A stretch of 64,000 nt of DNA from Nitrosomonas sp. (lineage in GTDB: Bacteria; Pseudomonadota; Gammaproteobacteria; Burkholderiales; Nitrosomonadaceae). The stretch spans positions 42,890-106,889 of the forward strand of contig JAJHPK010000057.1 in assembly GCA_020890945.1 (NCBI GenBank), given 5' to 3'. Position numbers and translations under genes: made by a program. The notes under the pieces are model-generated. The model made no database searches. It was not told where the DNA came from and saw only the letters and a program-made list of their open reading frames with translations. Shown here piece after piece: positions 1-8,614 of this stretch (the stretch's first letter is position 1; each line of letters starts with the position of its first letter).

Positions 1-1605
1 GTTTCTATTTTTGTTAGAAAGAATACGATCGAAGATATTCTTAAATTATTACTGACTACTAATCAACTAGCGTATAAGGTACTCAACAATAATACATTAT
101 TAATTTATCCTAATACGCCGGCAAAGCTAAAAGACTATCAAGAGCTAGTGGTGAAAAGCTTTCAGATTGCCCATACCGATGTCAAACAAATGGTGGCGAT
201 GGTGAGAGGTATTGTCAAAGCGAAAGATATTTATGTTAATGAGCAGCTTAATCTGTTTGTTATGCGAGATACGCTTGAAGCAATCCGTTTGACAGAACGA
301 CTGGTAACTTTAAATGATTTGGCTGAACCAGAAGTGATTTTGGATGTGGCAATTTTGGAGATTTCACGCTCTGACAGTTTTTTATTAGGACCTAATTTTC
401 CTCAATCACTGCAGTACAGTTGGGCAGGTGCTGTTGTTCCTCCTACCGCAGTCACGGGAGCTTTAATCAGCCAGTTTGGTTTCGAAGGGCTTAAAAGTTT
501 TGGGATGACCAATCAAGCGCAAATTGACTTTATGCAAAATTTATCGACAGGGGATATATTGGCTAATCCTAGAATTCGTGTCAGCAATCGAGAAAAAGCA
601 AAAATTCATATTGGTGAAAAACGGCCATTTTTTACTGCTAACGTGCAACCGGGCATTAACTCTGTTGTTACGTCGACGCCAACCTTCGTTGACTTGGGTG
701 TTAAGCTTGATGTAGAACCAAGGATTGGGTTGAATAATGATGTGACAATGAAAGTTACACTCGAAGTGAGCACTAGAATATCGGATATCGGGGGACCGAG
801 TGGCGCGATTGCCCCCTTGATCGGAACACGTAATGCGGAAACCATTTTAACGTTGAAAGATGGTGAAACACAAGTTCTGGCAGGATTGGTAGATAATCGG
901 GATACTAAATCAATCAAAGGGCTTGCGGGGTTATTAAATATTCCAGGATTAGATCGATTGACTTCTAATCAGAAAGTGGAGCGCGCTAAGTCTGAGATTG
1001 TTTTGCTGATTACGCCGCGCATCGTACGAAATCTTCCAAGACCAACCAATATGGAAAATGAGTACCACTTTGGTACCGCCAGTGAAGCCGGAAAATTACC
1101 CGTTAAAATACAGCGCACTGCTACGCAATCCCTTGCGATTGCTCCTGCTGCAAGCGGTGCAGGTAGTATGCGCGGAGCTGCAGCAAATCCTTTTGCTGCA
1201 GCAGCAGAACAACCTCCTGCCGATGTTCCGAATCCATTTGCAAATGCTGCTAATGTGCCACCTTCATTGACCTTGCAAGGACCTGGTAATGTAGGCTTGG
1301 ATAAAGAGTTTTCGGTGAATTTACGTTTGGTCGGTGCAAAACCTACCGTTAACTCGGATGTTCAATTGAGTTATGAATCAAGTGCTCTGGAGCTTTTGGA
1401 TGGTGGTCCTAAATCGGGTTCTCGAACGCTGAAATTAGGACAAGATCAGGTTTTAGGAATGGCGACTCAATTACGCTTCAAAGTCATTACCACTAGCCCG
1501 GGATCGACTGAAATAAGTGTGCAAAATGCTACTGGAGAAAATATCGAAACGGGTGAATCGGTGGAGGTAACGCTACCGACCCCAATTACGGTTACGATTA
1601 AATAG
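1..1605 (+). CDS. Secretin (GspD/MshL-like), 5' end cut by window
   Basis: The frame is open from base 1, so the gene begins outside the window; about 534 residues are visible. The first ~110 residues look like secretin N-domains (DYQELVVKSFQIAHTDVKQM region). The central part is the membrane-inserting secretin domain, with DILANPRIRVSNREKAKIHI, GVKLDVEPRI and a conserved end (KSEIVLLITPRIV, around 988-1026). After it comes an Ala/Pro-rich linker with two NPFA motifs (1186-1197 and 1231-1242) and a C-terminal module of about 110 residues (from ~1260) that resembles a cohesin-like beta-sandwich. Secretins form the outer-membrane pore of type II secretion and type IV pilus systems. Three pseudopilin genes follow closely, so an operon for a T2SS or MSHA-like machine is likely. 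The exact subtype is not decidable here. Confidence 0.88.
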   Translation, partial: VSIFVRKNTIEDILKLLLTTNQLAYKVLNNNTLLIYPNTPAKLKDYQELVVKSFQIAHTDVKQMVAMVRGIVKAKDIYVNEQLNLFVMRDTLEAIRLTERLVTLNDLAEPEVILDVAILEISRSDSFLLGPNFPQSLQYSWAGAVVPPTAVTGALISQFGFEGLKSFGMTNQAQIDFMQNLSTGDILANPRIRVSNREKAKIHIGEKRPFFTANVQPGINSVVTSTPTFVDLGVKLDVEPRIGLNNDVTMKVTLEVSTRISDIGGPSGAIAPLIGTRNAETILTLKDGETQVLAGLVDNRDTKSIKGLAGLLNIPGLDRLTSNQKVERAKSEIVLLITPRIVRNLPRPTNMENEYHFGTASEAGKLPVKIQRTATQSLAIAPAASGAGSMRGAAANPFAAAAEQPPADVPNPFANAANVPPSLTLQGPGNVGLDKEFSVNLRLVGAKPTVNSDVQLSYESSALELLDGGPKSGSRTLKLGQDQVLGMATQLRFKVITTSPGSTEISVQNATGENIETGESVEVTLPTPITVTIK

Positions 1606-1614
1606 TACGAGTTT

Positions 1615-2136
1615 ATGATTTTGCCTCGTTTGATGCTGCCGATACGAAGGCAACGTGGCTTCACGTTAATAGAGCTGATGATTGTGATCGGTATTATGGC
1701 GATATTAGCGACAGCCGCGCTGCCTTTCCGGGAATTAGTGATACAACGGGAAAAAGAAATCGAATTACGTGCTGCTTTGCGGCAAATACGCACGGCCATT
1801 GATGCTTATAAACAGGCCAGTGACGATGGACGGATTGCGAAGAAAGCTGATCAATCAGGATATCCGCCACGTTTAGAGGAATTAGTCATGGGAGTGCCGG
1901 ATGCGAAAAGCCCGGAAAAGAAAAATATTTACTTCCTACGTCGCCTTCCACGTGATCCTATGTTTGTAGAATTGGATATCGCAGGCATGGGGGTGATTAC
2001 TCCAACTGTCGATACTTGGGGAAAACGTAGTTATGAAAGCCCTCCAGATAGTCCTAAGGAAGGTGATGATGTTTATGATGTCTATTCGCTTTCCGAAGTG
2101 AAGGGGCTCAATGGAGTTCCTTATAAGGAATGGTGA
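1615..2136 (+). CDS. Type II secretion/pilus pseudopilin (GspG-like)
   Basis: A 173-residue protein with a class III prepilin signal: a short basic leader, then RG^FTLIELMIVIGIMAILA, with Glu at +5 of the mature chain and a hydrophobic helix. Prepilin peptidase would cut after the Gly. The rest carries GspG-like periplasmic features (EKEIELRAALRQIRTAIDAY; LRRLPRDPM; DTWGKRSYESPP). An internal Met at 1633 would give a shorter leader and is an equally good start. The gene starts 9 bp after the secretin stop and overlaps the next gene, which indicates translational coupling. Confidence 0.88.
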   Translation: MILPRLMLPIRRQRGFTLIELMIVIGIMAILATAALPFRELVIQREKEIELRAALRQIRTAIDAYKQASDDGRIAKKADQSGYPPRLEELVMGVPDAKSPEKKNIYFLRRLPRDPMFVELDIAGMGVITPTVDTWGKRSYESPPDSPKEGDDVYDVYSLSEVKGLNGVPYKEW

Positions 2137-2531
2137 TCTTTAACGGTATGAAAAATCGTTATCAATGTAAAGGATTTACGCTGATTGAATTATTGGTGGT
2201 GATGGCTATTATTGCTACGCTGCTGAGTTTAGTCGCGCCGCGTTATTTTAATTCGTTGGAAAAAGCAAAAGAAGCGGTTTTGCGGCAAGATCTTGTCATG
2301 ATGAGAAATTCGATCGATCAATTTTATGCGGATTTTGGCAAATATCCATTGGATTTGGAAGAGATGGTGGATAAAAAGTATTTACGAAGTATTCCTGTAG
2401 ACCCTTTTACAGAAAGCAAAGCAACTTGGATTGTCATGCCGCCGCCTAATCTGGTTGATTCAGGTGTGTATAACGTACATAGTGGTTATCAAGGACGCGC
2501 TTTGGATGGGTCTTTTTATGAAGAATGGTAG
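2130..2531 (+). CDS. Type II secretion major pseudopilin-like protein (GspG-like)
   Basis: 133 residues, with the canonical prepilin motif KG^FTLIELLVVMAIIATLLS (Glu +5) and a GspG-type body (LRQDLVMMRNSIDQFYADFGKYP, then LRSIPVDPFTESKATW). The length matches GspG. The first ATG (2130) overlaps the previous stop. The ATG at 2148 gives a shorter and more typical leader (MKNRYQCKGFT) and is probably the real start. It is the second of three consecutive pilin-like genes behind the secretin. Confidence 0.9.
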   Translation: MVIFNGMKNRYQCKGFTLIELLVVMAIIATLLSLVAPRYFNSLEKAKEAVLRQDLVMMRNSIDQFYADFGKYPLDLEEMVDKKYLRSIPVDPFTESKATWIVMPPPNLVDSGVYNVHSGYQGRALDGSFYEEW

Positions 2532-2566
2532 AACAAAAAACGCCAGTTAATTTTTTAAAATAAGCT

Positions 2567-3529
2567 ATGCTTCGCTCAACACAACGAGGGTTTGTTTACC
2601 TTTGGGCACTTTACATGGTTGTGCTTGCGGGTATTGCTATGGCTGGAGCCGCGCATGTTTGGCAAGCTAGATCTCAGCGTGAAAAAGAAGCGGAACTGAT
2701 GTTCATCGGTGAACAATTTCGCATGGCTATTAAATCGTATCAAAGTACTGGCACTAAACAATATCCTAAAACTTTAGAAGAGTTATTAGAGGATAAGCGC
2801 ACCCCGAATGTGGTACGTCATTTACGCAAAATGTATGTCGATCCTATTACTAATACGACTGAATGGGGCATTGTCGAGGAAACGCCGGCGGGTGCGAATC
2901 AAGGCGCAGCTGCGAGTAATACTGCAGCCAATAATACAAACACTGCTGCTGGTAACCAGACCACAACAGGTAATACGACCGCAGGAGGAAGCACTGCAAT
3001 GGGTGGAGCGAGTGGTTTAGGTAGTGGTGCGACTACTAACACTTCACAAGGCTCAAGTAGTAGTTTAACGCCGGGCGGAACGGCAGCTTCTACGACTAGC
3101 GCGGGCAAAAGTACTACTACAAATCCTGCCGGAACAGGTTCTGCCGCGGGTTCTACAACAGGGAAAGCTATCGGCTCAAATCTTGGAACAAATTTAGAAA
3201 AAAGAATAACCGGCGTATACAGCCTCTCTGAGAAAAAGCCGATCAAAAAAAGCGGATTTCCTGAGCATTTCAAAAAATTCGCTGAAGCAAAAACTTATCA
3301 GGATTGGCAGTTTGTAAGTAAATCGGGCGATACTAAAGGAGCTGCCGGTCAGGGCGGGGCGGCTAATAAGCCGGCTGCTGGTACTGGTGGTGCAGCTGCT
3401 GCATCACCTTTTGCTCCCAAGGCAGGTTCTGGATCATCTAATAAACCGGCTTCTTCACCTTTTGGTCAATCTTCGTCGGACAAACAGTCATCAGATGCGG
3501 ATGGATCAAATTCTCCGTTTGGTCAATAA
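2567..3529 (+). CDS. Unusual pseudopilin with low-complexity tail
   Basis: 320 residues. The N-terminus is pilin-like (RG^FVYLWALYMVVLAGIAMAG), but Trp stands where the usual mature Glu +5 would be. A GspG-like helix and turn follow (REKEAELMFIGEQFRMAIKSY, LEELLEDKR, LRKMYVDPI). From about residue 105 the chain becomes Ala/Thr/Asn/Gly/Ser-rich for over 100 residues. A short conserved stretch (ITGVYSLSEKKPIKKSGFPEHF) interrupts it, and it ends in three PF motifs (SPFA at 3404, SPFG at 3455 and 3512). It is probably a minor or specialised pseudopilin of the same operon. The tail is unlikely to pack into a pilus core and may be an exposed contact region; that is inference. Confidence 0.75.
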   Translation: MLRSTQRGFVYLWALYMVVLAGIAMAGAAHVWQARSQREKEAELMFIGEQFRMAIKSYQSTGTKQYPKTLEELLEDKRTPNVVRHLRKMYVDPITNTTEWGIVEETPAGANQGAAASNTAANNTNTAAGNQTTTGNTTAGGSTAMGGASGLGSGATTNTSQGSSSSLTPGGTAASTTSAGKSTTTNPAGTGSAAGSTTGKAIGSNLGTNLEKRITGVYSLSEKKPIKKSGFPEHFKKFAEAKTYQDWQFVSKSGDTKGAAGQGGAANKPAAGTGGAAAASPFAPKAGSGSSNKPASSPFGQSSSDKQSSDADGSNSPFGQ

Positions 3530-3653
3530 TTTTTCAAGAGTGATTAGATTCGCTCTAAATTAACCAGATAATAGGTAAAATCAATACTTCCGACACAGAC
3601 GACAAGGCATGTTTTCTGTATATTGTTACAATCAAAAATGCTAAAACGACCTC

Positions 3654-3962
3654 ATGAGCTACTATAAACATCATGTCTTTTTCTGCATCAATCAGCGTGA
3701 AGGTGATGCCAAATGCTGTAATAATTTTGGCGCGCAAGAGCTACGCGATTATGCAAAACAACGTATAAAATCACTAAAGCTCGATGGTAAAAGAAAAATC
3801 CGTATTAATAATGCGGGTTGCTTAGATCGATGCGATGAAGGTCCGATAATCGTGGTTTATCCGGATGAAACTTGGTATACCTATATCGATAAAGAAGACA
3901 TTGATGAGATCATTGATGAGCACTTGATTAAAGGAAATGTAGTTGAACGATTAAAAATTTAA
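3654..3962 (+). CDS. (2Fe-2S) ferredoxin, thioredoxin-like fold
   Basis: A 102-residue protein of the thioredoxin-like [2Fe-2S] ferredoxin family. Candidate cluster ligands are Cys11 (FFCINQR), Cys21/22, Cys56 and Cys60 (NNAGCLDRCDEGP), followed by the conserved VVYPDETWY. It is cytoplasmic, with no signal peptide. These proteins are small electron carriers of mostly unassigned partner. It is followed after 35 bp by an alpha/beta hydrolase on the same strand, so the two may be co-transcribed. No strong ribosome binding site precedes the ATG. Confidence 0.88.
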   Translation: MSYYKHHVFFCINQREGDAKCCNNFGAQELRDYAKQRIKSLKLDGKRKIRINNAGCLDRCDEGPIIVVYPDETWYTYIDKEDIDEIIDEHLIKGNVVERLKI

Positions 3963-3997
3963 TCGATAGTTATTTTCCTTTGGCAAACGTGACTTAA

Positions 3998-4633
3998 ATG
4001 AAATCATCCCAACTTGAAGTGTTTTTTATCCAGGGCGCTGCTGGAAAATTGGAAACGGTGCTAGCGAAACCGGACACTACACCCACAGGGATCGCTATCG
4101 TTGCGCATCCGCACCCACTTTATGGTGGAACTATGGATAACAAAGTAATCTATACGTTATTCAAAACGTTTCTTGAATTGGGATTTATCACTGTTAAGTT
4201 CAATTTCCGTGGCGTAGGTCAAAGCGAAGGTAATTTTGCTGAAGGCATAGGAGAGCTGGAGGATGTGCTAACGGTAACAGAAGAAATTCGTAAGCGATTG
4301 ATTGAGTATCAGAATCTACCACTGCTGTTATCGGGTTTTTCATTTGGAGGTGGCATTCAACTGCATGCGGCGCAAAAATTGAATCCTGAGTTCCTCATTT
4401 TGGTTGCCCCATCCATCGTACATTTGAAAGCTCCTATGCCACCCAAAGAAAACTGTTTTGTCTTAATTATTCAGGGTGAGCAAGATGATGTCGTTACACC
4501 AGAATCTATCTTGGCTTGGGCAAGGCCACAATCACAGCCGATTGTGATGGTACCTGGTGCGGAACATTTTTTTCATGGCAAACTGATGACAATCAAAGAC
4601 CTGATAGTGAATTTCTTCAGCCCAAAGATTTGA
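3998..4633 (+). CDS. Small alpha/beta hydrolase
   Basis: 211 residues of the short, lidless alpha/beta hydrolase family common in proteobacteria. Visible features are HPHPLYGGTMDNKV (oxyanion region), FRGVGQSEG, the nucleophile elbow GFSFGG (Ser115), an acid in GEQDDVVTP (Asp163/164) and a His in GAEHFFHGKL (His190 or 193), which completes the triad. There is no signal peptide. The natural substrate cannot be read from sequence. It shares orientation with the upstream ferredoxin gene. Confidence 0.88.
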   Translation: MKSSQLEVFFIQGAAGKLETVLAKPDTTPTGIAIVAHPHPLYGGTMDNKVIYTLFKTFLELGFITVKFNFRGVGQSEGNFAEGIGELEDVLTVTEEIRKRLIEYQNLPLLLSGFSFGGGIQLHAAQKLNPEFLILVAPSIVHLKAPMPPKENCFVLIIQGEQDDVVTPESILAWARPQSQPIVMVPGAEHFFHGKLMTIKDLIVNFFSPKI

Positions 4634-4654
4634 GTTTACGATATCAACATTGAC

Positions 4655-4693
4655 CATTAATCAGCGTTTCCTTAGTACAGGTACTGATTTTTT
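4655..4693 (+). terminator. Possible terminator after the hydrolase
   Basis: A weak inverted repeat (AATCAG...CTGATT, about 4659-4689) is followed by a run of seven T's and lies between the convergent hydrolase and flavoprotein genes. The long loop lowers confidence. Confidence 0.4.
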
Positions 4694-4707
4694 TAATTGC
4701 GAATAAA

Positions 4708-5883
4708 TCAGACCACATAGGTATCAATACCTGACAATAGCAAATCATATTGTGCTTCAACGATTTCTTTAATTGCTAACGCGGGCATGCCTGTCATGAT
4801 GTTGTTCTGCGTACCCAACCAACCGACGGCATCATGTGGACCGAGATGAATCACGTACCCCAAATCCTGATGTATATACGGTTCAAGCAAGCCTGGAAAA
4901 CCTGCGTGACGCAAGATATTTCTCGCGACTAACTTACCCTTTCGCACCGCGGATTGAGCTGTATGGGCATTGGTTCCAATCGATTCGTAGGAGGAATTGT
5001 CACCCGCCGTAAAAATATTCTGCAGCGCTTGATTGTTAACGATAACCTGACCAAATACATTGGCTAATAGAGGATCTTGCTGCTGTTTACCTAAAAACAG
5101 CAAAGAAAGCATGGATGGCAAGGTAAATTGTTGCTGCGTTAGTTTGTTCTTTAAATGAACGTGACCTGATTGTTGTTGCTGAAAATAGCAATAAGGATGG
5201 AAGGCGATGTCCAATTCTTGCATGCGTGATTGAATATAATCATTGAATGCAATCGGAAATGATTCTAAAACACGATCTTTAGAATGGATTAAACGCAGTG
5301 TGGCTGGTCTTTTGATGCGATTGAGAAAATGTTTTAATTCAAACAAAAATTGAATTCCTGTCGCGCCGCCGCCAACGACTGAAATCGATAGATTCGATTG
5401 ATCTGACTTGTTTAACGATTGACTGATTAAGTTAGAGCCGGATGATGTCTCGAAATTTTTTAGCAACACAATGTCTTCAGATGGTTGCACGGGTCGATCT
5501 GGGTTACCTGTTGCTACGACAAGATAATCGAAATCAAGAAACTCTTCCTGCACCGGCAATTGTTTTTGCTGTTGGAAATATTCCAAATCATTGTGAGTAA
5601 AATGGATCGATGCTGCTATATGTCGGCAACCAAAGCGGTTTACGATGTCACGAAAAGATACCAAAACATCTTCCAGCGGGTAACGAAATGTCTCGTGTAA
5701 ATGCGTCGTTTTAATATGATGCTGGCGTGGATCGATAATAGTGATGTCGGTATCTGACGCAAAGCGTGCAAGCGTTGTTAACGCGGCCATACCTGCATAG
5801 CCTGCGCCGATAATGATTACTTTCAGCTTTTTTTGCTTCGTGATATTAAATGGCAAAAAGGCCACATCATCTCCTTGATTCAA
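4708..5883 (-). CDS. FAD-dependent pyridine nucleotide oxidoreductase (NDH-2-like)
   Basis: 391 residues with an N-terminal dinucleotide fold (VIIIGAGYAGMAAL), a second nucleotide-binding motif (ISVVGGGATGIQFLFEL) and a FAD-contact motif near the end (IFTAGDNSSY). The architecture resembles type II NADH dehydrogenases and related flavoproteins, which pass electrons from NAD(P)H to quinone. A clear membrane-anchoring C-terminal helix is not obvious, so the acceptor is uncertain. It starts 18 bp after the gluQRS stop on the same strand, suggesting co-transcription. Confidence 0.8.
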   Translation of the reverse strand: MNQGDDVAFLPFNITKQKKLKVIIIGAGYAGMAALTTLARFASDTDITIIDPRQHHIKTTHLHETFRYPLEDVLVSFRDIVNRFGCRHIAASIHFTHNDLEYFQQQKQLPVQEEFLDFDYLVVATGNPDRPVQPSEDIVLLKNFETSSGSNLISQSLNKSDQSNLSISVVGGGATGIQFLFELKHFLNRIKRPATLRLIHSKDRVLESFPIAFNDYIQSRMQELDIAFHPYCYFQQQQSGHVHLKNKLTQQQFTLPSMLSLLFLGKQQQDPLLANVFGQVIVNNQALQNIFTAGDNSSYESIGTNAHTAQSAVRKGKLVARNILRHAGFPGLLEPYIHQDLGYVIHLGPHDAVGWLGTQNNIMTGMPALAIKEIVEAQYDLLLSGIDTYVV

Positions 5884-5901
5884 AAATCCGTTTCCTGGTC
5901 A

Positions 5902-6810
5902 TCATGACATATAATCGCCGGATATGGTGTTGCAGTTATGGGGAATTTTTTCGACACGCCAATTTTTCTTTGCCCATTGCCAAAATGACGCAATATTGCC
6001 TTGCTTTAATTCCTCTGGAGGATTTTGACCCAAAAATTGAATTGCTTGAATTAAATTGGTTAACGCATTCTGGAATTGAATCGCCGAGGCGCGTGTTTGT
6101 TTACTCAATTTCTCACCCACATTATTTGTGACTATAGGCAAATGCATGTAGCACGGGGTTGCATAACCTAACAATTGCTGTAAAAAAATCTGTCTTGGCG
6201 TTGAGTCAATCAAATCAGCGCCGCGAACCACATGCGTGATGCCTTGTAGTGCGTCATCTACTACCACGGCTAATTGATAGGTATAAATGCCGTCGGCGCG
6301 ACGCAAAACAAAGTCACCGATTTCTTGTTTAAGGTTTTGGCTATATTTTCCTCTCAGAACATCTGCGAACACAATACAGTCGGATTGGGTTCGAACGCGC
6401 AAAGCATGACCATGAATTGTTTGTGTTAAAGGCAGCGCATTTTGGCTACATGTACCTGGATAAATCGGTCCATTAATGCCAACAACGCTAGAATCGGCGA
6501 TTTCTTTTCTCGAACAGTGGCACGGATAGATTAATTTTTGTTTGATTAAATCATCCAACGCTTGCTGGTAAAATCTCAAACGTTGCGTTTGGTAAACAAC
6601 TTCATCATCCCATTCCAATCCCAATGCTTCTAATGTACGCAATATATCATCGGCAGCACCAGAAACTTCACGCTGGCGATCCAAATCTTCGATTCTCACG
6701 AGCCATTTTCCGTCGTTAAATTTGGCATCCAAATAACTTCCTACGGCTGCAACCAGCGAACCGAAATGTAATGGACCGGTTGGCGATGGCGCAAATCGTC
6801 CACGATACAT
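5902..6810 (-). CDS. gluQ: Glutamyl-Q tRNA(Asp) synthetase
   Basis: A truncated glutamyl-tRNA synthetase paralogue without the anticodon-binding domain. It attaches glutamate to the queuosine base of tRNA-Asp. Visible are the class I signature RGRFAPSPTGPLHFGSL, a Cys-rich zinc site (PCHCSR, later YPGTC) and the KLSKQ version of KMSKS. The frame extends upstream to 6879, but family members start at the Met before YRGRFAPSP, so 6810 is chosen (302 residues). It is divergent from mpl. Confidence 0.93.
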   Translation of the reverse strand: MYRGRFAPSPTGPLHFGSLVAAVGSYLDAKFNDGKWLVRIEDLDRQREVSGAADDILRTLEALGLEWDDEVVYQTQRLRFYQQALDDLIKQKLIYPCHCSRKEIADSSVVGINGPIYPGTCSQNALPLTQTIHGHALRVRTQSDCIVFADVLRGKYSQNLKQEIGDFVLRRADGIYTYQLAVVVDDALQGITHVVRGADLIDSTPRQIFLQQLLGYATPCYMHLPIVTNNVGEKLSKQTRASAIQFQNALTNLIQAIQFLGQNPPEELKQGNIASFWQWAKKNWRVEKIPHNCNTISGDYMS

Positions 6811-7014
6811 TGATTGGGCAATTGGCACATTATCTTTGAGAAGCATTATTTTGAGATGAATATATTCGATAAAAAACACTAAAATTCTAGCATTCTGTAT
6901 GATACAAAACCGTCTCGCTTCAGCAGCGCGCCTGGTAAATCGACTATAATTGAGTTGTATTCAGTTTCATAGCCAAATTGTTGATCAATTTCTTTTAATC
7001 TTATTAAGTTGAAC

Positions 7015-8400
7015 ATGCATATTCATATTCTCGGAATTTGTGGCACTTTTATGGGCGGAATCGCCGTCATCGCACGCGAATTAGGATTCAAAGTTACAGG
7101 CTGTGATCAGAATGTTTATCCGCCGATGAGTGTTCAACTCGAAGCGCAAGGGATTGAATTGATTTCAGGTTATTCTCCAGAGCAACTTGCATTAGAACCG
7201 GATTTATATGTAATCGGCAACGTTGTTACGCGCGGCAATCCTTTGATGGAAGAAATTCTAAACCGTAATCTGCCTTATATTTCTGGTCCACAATGGTTGC
7301 TAGAAAATGTTTTGCGCAAATACTGGGTTCTTGCCGTCGCGGGCACCCACGGCAAAACTACCACCAGTTCAATGTTAGCTTGGATATTAGACTATGCAGG
7401 ACTCAATCCAGGTTTTTTGATTGGGGGCATACCCGAGAATTTTGGTGTTTCTGCTCGAACTGGCAGGTTACCTGGTGATAACGAGAATACTACCGAGACT
7501 TCGCCTTTTTTTGTGATCGAAGCCGATGAATACGATACTGCATTTTTTGATAAACGCTCAAAATTTCTGCATTATCACCCTAAAACGCTCATTTTAAATA
7601 ATCTTGAATTTGATCATGCGGATATCTTTCCAGATTTGGCTGCAATCGAACGACAATTTCATCATCTCATTCGTATCGTGCCAAACGCTGGATTGATTAT
7701 TTCCAATGGCAACGATAACAATTTAAAACGTGTTTTTGAACAAGGCTATTGGACGCCTATTGAGGAATTTGGAGTCGAAACCGGTTGGCATTCTGAAATG
7801 CAATCGGATTACGGTACTAAGGTATTTTTTAAAAATACGTACCAAGATACGCTGTATTGGGATTTATTGGGCGAACACAACAACATGAACGCTTTGGCTG
7901 CGTTATTAGCCGCTCGCCATGCCGGAATTCCGATTCAAATTGGCATTGAAGCACTGATGCGCTTTAAGAACGTCAAGCGTCGCATGGAAAAGCGCGGCAC
8001 TGTCAATGGAGTTACTCTTTATGATGATTTTGCTCATCATCCAACCGCAATACGGACTACTATCGATGGGTTAAGAAAACATATTGGTAAAGAAAAACGT
8101 ATTATTGCGGTATTGGAACCGCGCTCAAATTCCATGAAAATGGGAGTATGGAAAAATGAGCTTGCAGAAAGCCTGAATGAAGCTAATCATATTTTTTGTT
8201 TTACCCGTGAAGCGTCATGGGCTAAAGAAATCATGCATAATTCAGAAAAAAAAGCCTATTGCCATGATGATTTGAATGAATTAGTCCAAGCAATTTGCAT
8301 GCTTGCAAAACCTGATGATCATATTCTCGTGATGAGTAATGGTGGTTTTGGCGGAATTCATGAGAAGATACTTTCCGATCTCCAGAGTAAACCTGTTTAA
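7015..8400 (+). CDS. mpl: UDP-MurNAc:L-Ala-gamma-D-Glu-meso-DAP ligase
   Basis: Murein peptide ligase, which recycles the cell-wall tripeptide by joining it to UDP-MurNAc. The N-terminus MHIHILGICGTFMGGIA is typical. The ATP loop GTHGKTTTSSM lies near residue 110, with EADEYDTAFFDKRSKF and DDFAHHPTAI downstream. The length (461) fits the family. An upstream TTG at 7009 is in frame but the ATG at 7015 matches family starts. Muropeptides carrying meso-DAP confirm a Gram-negative-type wall. Confidence 0.95.
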   Translation: MHIHILGICGTFMGGIAVIARELGFKVTGCDQNVYPPMSVQLEAQGIELISGYSPEQLALEPDLYVIGNVVTRGNPLMEEILNRNLPYISGPQWLLENVLRKYWVLAVAGTHGKTTTSSMLAWILDYAGLNPGFLIGGIPENFGVSARTGRLPGDNENTTETSPFFVIEADEYDTAFFDKRSKFLHYHPKTLILNNLEFDHADIFPDLAAIERQFHHLIRIVPNAGLIISNGNDNNLKRVFEQGYWTPIEEFGVETGWHSEMQSDYGTKVFFKNTYQDTLYWDLLGEHNNMNALAALLAARHAGIPIQIGIEALMRFKNVKRRMEKRGTVNGVTLYDDFAHHPTAIRTTIDGLRKHIGKEKRIIAVLEPRSNSMKMGVWKNELAESLNEANHIFCFTREASWAKEIMHNSEKKAYCHDDLNELVQAICMLAKPDDHILVMSNGGFGGIHEKILSDLQSKPV

Positions 8401-8614
8401 TAAACAAGTGTATTAGTATCAGACATTCGATGCTTTTACTTTTAGCAAGTTGTAGTAGAGGTAATATAAAAACACTTTGCTCTGTTCAAAGATGATTTGT
8501 CGAGTGTTTTCCTGGCCTTAAGTCGATAGTGGTGTAGATATTGAATTTTGAATGCAATTCAAACTCGATCTACTACCATACCTTAATAACTATTCTTAGT
8601 AATATCATTACATT

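Noticed and set aside
2899-3273. 124-codon antisense frame inside the third pseudopilin gene
   Set aside because: It is the complement of the low-complexity Ala/Thr/Gly tract and reads as Val/Leu/Ala/Pro monotony without a family.
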